This document shows positions 58,936 to 64,000 of a stretch of DNA of 64,000 nucleotides, piece after piece; within the stretch, counting starts at the first letter, position 1, and every line of letters starts with the position of its first letter. The DNA lies in the NCBI GenBank assembly GCA_022495995.1, contig JAFEMH010000980.1:1-64000 (forward strand), given 5' to 3'. The notes under the pieces are model-generated. The model searched no databases. It saw only the letters and a program-made list of their open reading frames with translations, and was not told the origin of the DNA. A program made the translations under genes and the position numbers. This DNA comes from Adenophora triphylla var. japonica (Eukaryota > Streptophyta > Magnoliopsida > Asterales > Campanulaceae).

Positions 58936-60113
58936 ATTCATGGGATGAAGGCTGTCCCCATCCACTTACCATCGGTGTGTGAAGTTCCCAACACCTTGGG
59001 GTGTCACCAAAATATACGAGTGATCGGCGGGTGGCCAAGGAATGTTATAAGACTTCAATGAAGGCGTCGACATCTTCAAAACAAGCATAGCAATTACGAG
59101 AGGAAAGTACGAGAAGTCACGGAAGCTAGGGAGAACGATGTGAAAGAAGTATTGCTAGACCCTTCCAACCCGGACATCAAGGTACTTATTGGCGGTGACA
59201 TTCCATCGAGATATAGAAGAGAAGCTTGTGGACTTATTAAAAAGCAGAGTAAAGAGTTTTGCTTGGAGACATGATGACATGACCGGCATCGGCAAAGATG
59301 TCATCACTCACAAACTTAACATCGATCCTAGTTTTAAACCAGTGCACCGTAAACGAAGAAAATTTGCAGAAACAAGAAACCAGATCATCAAGGAAGAGGT
59401 AGAGCGCTTACTCAAGGCCAACATGATCCGAGAGGTAGATTATCCAAGATGGTTAGCAAACGTGGTTGTAGTTGAAAAGAAGAATGGGAAATGGCGAGTA
59501 CGTGTTGACTTCACCGACTTAAATAAAGCCTATCCAAAAGACCCTTTCCCTCGCCTCACATAGATTCGTTAGTTGATGCCACATCCGGACATGAGCTCCT
59601 CACCTTCATGGATGCATCTTCGTGATTCCAGAAATCCGAGATGGAACCATTCGACCAGAAGACACCGCCTTCATAACGCCAACAGTATTTATTGTTATAT
59701 TGCTATGCCTTTTGGACTAAAAATGCAGGTGCAACATATCGAGGCTCGTCAACAAAATGTTCAAAGATCAGATTGGGGACACAATGGAAGTATATATTGA
59801 CGACATGGTAGTAAAATCCAAGAAAGCCGAAGATCACATAAGCAACCTATCTCAAGCCTTTGACATCTTGGATTGTTTCAATATGAAACTTAATCCAGCT
59901 AAATGCAACTTTGGAATGAAGGCAGGGAAGTTTTTGGGTTACATGGTTACTAAAAGAGGCATTGAAGCTGCCCTGCACGTATACGTGCTATTATTAACCT
60001 TGTCGTCACCTCAATCTGTCAAGGACGTCCAAAGATTGACAGAAAGATTGCGGCACTCACCGGGTTCATTTCAAAATCCTCGGATCGATGCAAACCTTTC
60101 TATGACATCCTAA
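58936..60113 (+). pseudogene. TatC reverse transcriptase
   Basis: Open pieces 59189-59563 (MIREVDYPRWLANVVVVEKK; WRVRVDFTDLNKAYPKDPFP) and 59757-60113 hold the RT. The catalytic YIDD is at 59793-59804, then MKLNPAKCNFGMKAGKFLGY. Between them (59565-59750) the palm start is readable only in changing frames. The RT-connection region after 59960 is broken. Confidence 0.85.
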
Positions 60114-61200
60114 GGAAGAATAAGAAGTTCCAGTGGGAGAACCAACATGAAGAAGCCTTTCAGGAGCTCAAAACTTACATGTCGACACCTCCATTATTGG
60201 CCAAGCCTCAGGAGGAGGAACATCTTTACATCTACCTAGCAGTATCGAGAAAGGCGTTGTTAGTGCGTCTTGGTGGCGTAACGAGATGGTAGTCGGCAAC
60301 CCATCTACTATATAAGTAAGACACTTTTAGATGCAGAGACCAGGTATTCTCATTTACAGAAGTTAATTTTAGCTTTGATAACTGCTTCTATTAAATTAAG
60401 GCACTATTTTGAAACACATACTATAATTATACGCACTAACTATCCTATTAAGAATGTTATGAGAAAACCAGAGATGTCAGGTCGAATGGCGAAGTGGTAT
60501 GTACAATTAAGCACATACGACATTAAATATGAGCCTGTAAACAGCAATAAAATCTCAAGCTTTAGCCTGATTTTGTGGCCGACTTTAGTCCAACCATGCA
60601 ACAAGAGGTGGAATTGGAGGTTCGGCAACTTCAAGATGATGACATCCTGAAGATCTGGACTCTCTACACGAGATGGTGCTTCTAACATGAGAGGTACAGT
60701 CTTGGTGTTGTACTAAAATCGCCACAAGGGGACATAATACCACAATCCATCGATTGCAGCTTCAAGGCCACTAATAATGAAGCAAAATACGAGGCATTAA
60801 TTGCGGTGTTTAACTGGCCCGGGACCTAGATGTCAAGCATATCCGGGTGTTTATAGATTCTTTGCTAATTGTCAACCATTACAATGGATCCTACATAGCA
60901 AAAAATGCAAAGATGACGACATATTTGGAAATTGTATAAATTCTGGCGGCCAAATTCAAAACATTTACTTTGGAACAGATTCCACGAGTGGAAAATTCTC
61001 AAGCGTATGCTCTGGCAAACTTAGGTTCAGCCTTCAAAAGCATTTCACAGACAAGCATCCCAATTGTGCATGTTGACATCCCAGAATTGATCATCTTGAG
61101 CTGTTCGTTCTAGATATCGACGTACCTTCCCCTCCAACAAAGAACTTCTTGGGACAAATCCTATTATCAAGTATCTCTTAGATGATACGATCCCAGCCGA
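60114..61200 (+). pseudogene. TatC dual RNase H
   Basis: First RNase H: LYIYLAVSRKALLV near 60222, then LRHYFETHTIIIRTNYPI near 60393 and MSGRMAKWYVQLSTYDIKYE. Second, archaeal-like RNase H typical of Tat elements: LGVVLKSPQGDIIPQSIDCS near 60692 and NNEAKYEALIA. Both contain frameshifts. Two RNase H domains in tandem support the Tat assignment. Confidence 0.75.
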
Positions 61201-62381
61201 GGAGAGAAATGCTAGAGCCTTCAGGGTAAGAGTATCTAAGTATTTACTTATTGATAACCTTTTGTTTAGAAAATCTGCTGCAGGTCACTACTTAAGATGT
61301 CTAGAAGCGGGCCAGGAGCCTATCGGGTTGTCAAGGAACCGCATGAAGGAGAGTGTGGAAATCATACGGCGTAAGTCTGCATACCAAGGCTCTGAGGATG
61401 GGCTATTTTTGGCCCACAATGAGAAGAGACGCTGCGGACTATGCAAAGAAATGTGACTCTGTCAACGACATGGGGACATCCCGCACCGGCCCAGAGCTAT
61501 TGCATCCTATTCTGTCGCCATGGCCATTTATGATTTGGGGAATGGACATCGTAGGAAAATTACCCAGGGCACCAGGATGAAGAGTATTTCTATTAGCTAT
61601 GACAGACTATTTCTCTAAATGGGTAGAAGCTGAGGCGTACGTACAAGTTCGTGACAGAGAAGTAATCTCTTTCATCAAAAGAAATATATTCAGCTGATTT
61701 GGGATACCTTCAGAGATAATTTGTGATAACGGCTCCCAATTCATTAGTAAGAAAACCCAAGATTTCTTGACATCTTGGGGAGTCAAGATGGTGACATCTT
61801 CACCTGTTCACCCTCAAGCCAATGGACAGGCAGAATCTAGCAACAAAATAATCATAAGCAACTTAAAAAAGAGACTGAACCAGAAGAAAGGATGATGGGC
61901 AGAAGAATTGCCAATGGTTCTATGGGCTGACAGGATGACATCTAAGAACGCTACTGGTCAAACTCCCTATTCACTTGTATTTGGGACAGAATCAGTTATT
62001 CCAGCAGAAGTACTTGTACCTACGGCCAGATACAGTTTATTGACATCTGAACATAATAAAGACATCTTGACATATGACTTGGATACAGTAGACGAACTAA
62101 GGGACATGGCCAAAGTTCGGATGGCAGCATATCAACAAAGGGTAGCCAGATCTTACAATAAAAACGTAAGGGTTAGAAGGTTCCAAGTAGGAGATTTAGT
62201 CCTACGAAAGGCATTCCAAAATACAAAGGAACTCAATGCAGGCAAGCTCGCCCCAAAGTGGGAAGGACCCTACCTGATAGATGCACAGGCCGGGAAAGGA
62301 GCATATCGTCTGTCAACCTTGGATGGCCAAATGATACCACGAAGTTGGAACGCCATTCACCTTAAAAGGTATTACATTTAA
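61201..62381 (+). pseudogene. TatC integrase
   Basis: Zinc region near 61395-61480 (MGYFWPTMRRDAADYAKKCD), with the second Cys pair lost by a one-base deletion (CDSVND). DDE core: LAMTDYFSKWVEAEAY near 61592, IICDNGSQFISKK near 61717, HPQANGQAESSNK near 61810. An intact 157-codon C-terminal frame (61908-62381) ends HLKRYYI. Single stops or shifts near 61580, 61696 and 61890 separate the pieces. Confidence 0.85.
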
Positions 62382-63199
62382 ACAATGCACCCCTTTAACT
62401 CATCTCATCTCAGGTATGGACAATCCTTTATTTATTTGTAACCCTCCATTTTCCTATTTACTATTTTCTTACTTCATTACAAATCAAGATGTCACTAACA
62501 CAACTTGTGGAGAGGCGTCAACATAGTTGACGTCCATTTTTAACATGTCTTTGTCTTATGAGGTGTTGACATACGGAAATGGGGACATATCGAAAGTACG
62601 CAAAATCAGAAGAACAATGAATTCTCCTCCGTCAGAGACTGGCCATCTCTTCTCAAGTAAAGGTACATAATCCCTTCTAAGGTTTAAAGTGTTAATTACC
62701 TCTTTCTTAAGATGTTAGGTTGCCACACCTTCGCCTGGAGCGCAAGTTATCTCTTTAATTGAGGTGTGGGGTGGGCCTATATGGGTAAACTCATATAGCT
62801 TACCCACTCCCACTCAGTTAAATGATTGATCTCATGTTTTATTCTTATGGTTATGGCATGTACGTGTCATCTTAAGTGTTTACCGCATTGACATACTAAC
62901 ATGTCACCTTACGAGCATAACAAATAATCATCCAAAAGAAAATAAGCCTTGACATGCTTGAAAATTACTAAACCGCAACTAAGCTAAAGTTACCCTAAAA
63001 ACATCCTTAAAAAGTTAAAAACAACATCCAAACTACCAAAGTTAAAATGCAAAAGTGTTGGACCAACCTAACACATAAGAGAAATTGTCTTTGGTCCTTA
63101 TGGACCTATTACATAACCAAACCAAAATTAAAATTGTCTTTAGGGATTCCACCCCAGTAATACCATCAAAAAAACAAAACAGAGTTATTTTACCTTTTT
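62382..63199. other. TatC non-coding block between convergent genes
   Basis: Equivalent to 2036-2918. Hairpins at about 62722-62806; a further perfect inverted repeat CGTCAAC/GTTGACG at 62516-62533. No coding frame of note. Confidence 0.6.
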
Positions 63200-63993
63200 T
63201 CAGGTGGCATCCGCCGCAGGTGTTGCTTTGGGGATAACTTCTCCAACCTCTGCACTTCCTTCTTAAGCATCCTACTTTTTGTGTTTTCCTCCTGAAAGTC
63301 ATTCCATATCGCTGTCATGAGCATCATCAACCTATTCAAGATTCTTGGAGCCCTCATTCATCTTTTCATCATGGATCCGCTGCAAAGCTGCCTTTTCATC
63401 ATCCAGGTTCCAGTTCACATGCTCTCCTGCCTGATATTCCTCAATCATTTGGTTTCTAATTTCAAAAACTGCTTTCGCAGTTTCATGCACCAAGTCATCC
63501 CGAAGTGCTTCAATCTCCCTTTCATGCTTGATATCAACACTTGCAAGCCTGGACCGCCATTTTAAAATCTCTTCATTTTTGTCCCTGATTTCCAATCCCT
63601 TTTCCCTTATTATCCTTGCAGCTTCTTTCAAATCCTTCTCGTATTCGACCCTACTCATATCAAAGGTATCACATTTATCCCTCCATATCCTGATCTCTTT
63701 GGACATTAACTTAGCCATCGAGACAATCTGTCATCAACGAACAAAAAAAAAGACACTTTACTAAAATAAAAATCAATTTACCCAAGATCCAAATTAACTC
63801 TTACCTGATTCTCCAACACTTCTTCATTCCAAATTTGCTTCTCCACGCCGGAGATCTGGTCCACCCTTTTTCTTTTCGAGGTAAGCTTATTATCCATATC
63901 ATGCATGGTCTCTTCCGCTTTCATCTTACCTTTGTATTTGGCCAAAATATCATTCGTCGTAAAGCCGGATCGAGTCACTGCATATAAGGACAT
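63200..63993 (-). CDS. TatC antisense gene, 3' exons (runs off the window)
   Basis: Minus strand. An exon ending at 63805 (MKAEETMHDMDNKLTSKRKR; VEKQIWNEEVLENQ, donor CAG|GTAAGA) is followed by an exon from 63727 (acceptor GATGACAG): AKLMSKEIRIWRDKCDTFDM, then a Glu/Arg/Lys coiled coil to about 63332. The final segment to 63200 matches the end of TatB exon 4 after a frame change. The coiled coil differs strongly from TatA/TatB while the splice layout and tail are alike. The N-terminal domain lies outside the window. Confidence 0.6.
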
Positions 63994-64000
63994 ATGTTAG

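Larger units (their letters stand above)
56097..64000 (+). mobile_element. TatC: Ty3/Gypsy Tat-type element, 5' LTR to antisense gene
   Basis: 5' LTR, primer site, gag, protease, RT, two RNase H blocks, integrase, hairpin block and antisense gene in order. The 3' LTR lies beyond the window. Five bases left of the LTR (CCGGT, 56092-56096) should be repeated after its 3' LTR if it inserted into TatB. Confidence 0.9.

Noticed and set aside
1..64000. tRNA, rRNA or snoRNA genes
   Set aside because: No cloverleaf with box A/B or conserved rRNA stretch was noticed; the tRNA-related strings are only retrotransposon primer-binding sites.

Overview
The window looks like repeat-filled nuclear DNA of a flowering plant, probably a dicot. 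It consists almost entirely of LTR retrotransposons of plant types, lying in AT-rich non-coding DNA with one Stowaway-type MITE. I see no rRNA, tRNA, CRISPR array or bacterial operon, and no convincing intact host gene. All comparisons below were made by eye between copies inside the window. Labels (TatA-D, CopE/F/G/K, SirH, SirI) are local names.

Layout. 1-5551: 3' part of a Ty3/Gypsy Tat-type element (TatA, +), with two RNase H domains, integrase, an antisense intron-containing gene and a 3' LTR. 5552-6566: integrase fragment of a second Tat element (TatD, -), fused to the gag of a Copia element (CopE, -, LTR at 7634-7859). 7965-8197: MITE. 9975-12650: degenerate Copia (CopF, +). 13358-33852: Copia element CopG with two 515-bp LTRs and target duplication TCTGG. 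It is split by SirH (18720-32708), a Sirevirus-like Copia with ~1.5-kb LTRs and target duplication CGGCA. 34174-47331: a second Sirevirus-like Copia (SirI, ~1.14-kb LTRs, target duplication GAAAA). 48119-51270: truncated Copia (CopK). 51290-51568: unplaced GC-richer segment. 51569-56096: TatB (-), cut by the 5' LTR of TatC (+, 56097 to beyond the window end).

Extra genes. The Tat elements carry, antisense to pol, a gene with conserved introns and a coiled-coil C-terminus. It converges on pol over a conserved pair of hairpins. SirH has a third ORF after pol with its own TATA box, a plant-like leader and a 951-bp phase-0 intron after exactly ten codons. SirI has a third ORF and, between it and RNase H, a divergent antisense gene with its own TATA box.

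Reliability. Most coding regions are frameshifted. Much of the damage sits at CAG/CTG trinucleotides and replaces them with CpG-containing strings. It hits protease and zinc-knuckle motifs of four unrelated Copia elements, and in SirI it is absent near the unique flanks. Base-calling or polishing error at methylated CHG sites is the likeliest cause, so many 'pseudogene' calls may describe the assembly rather than the genome.
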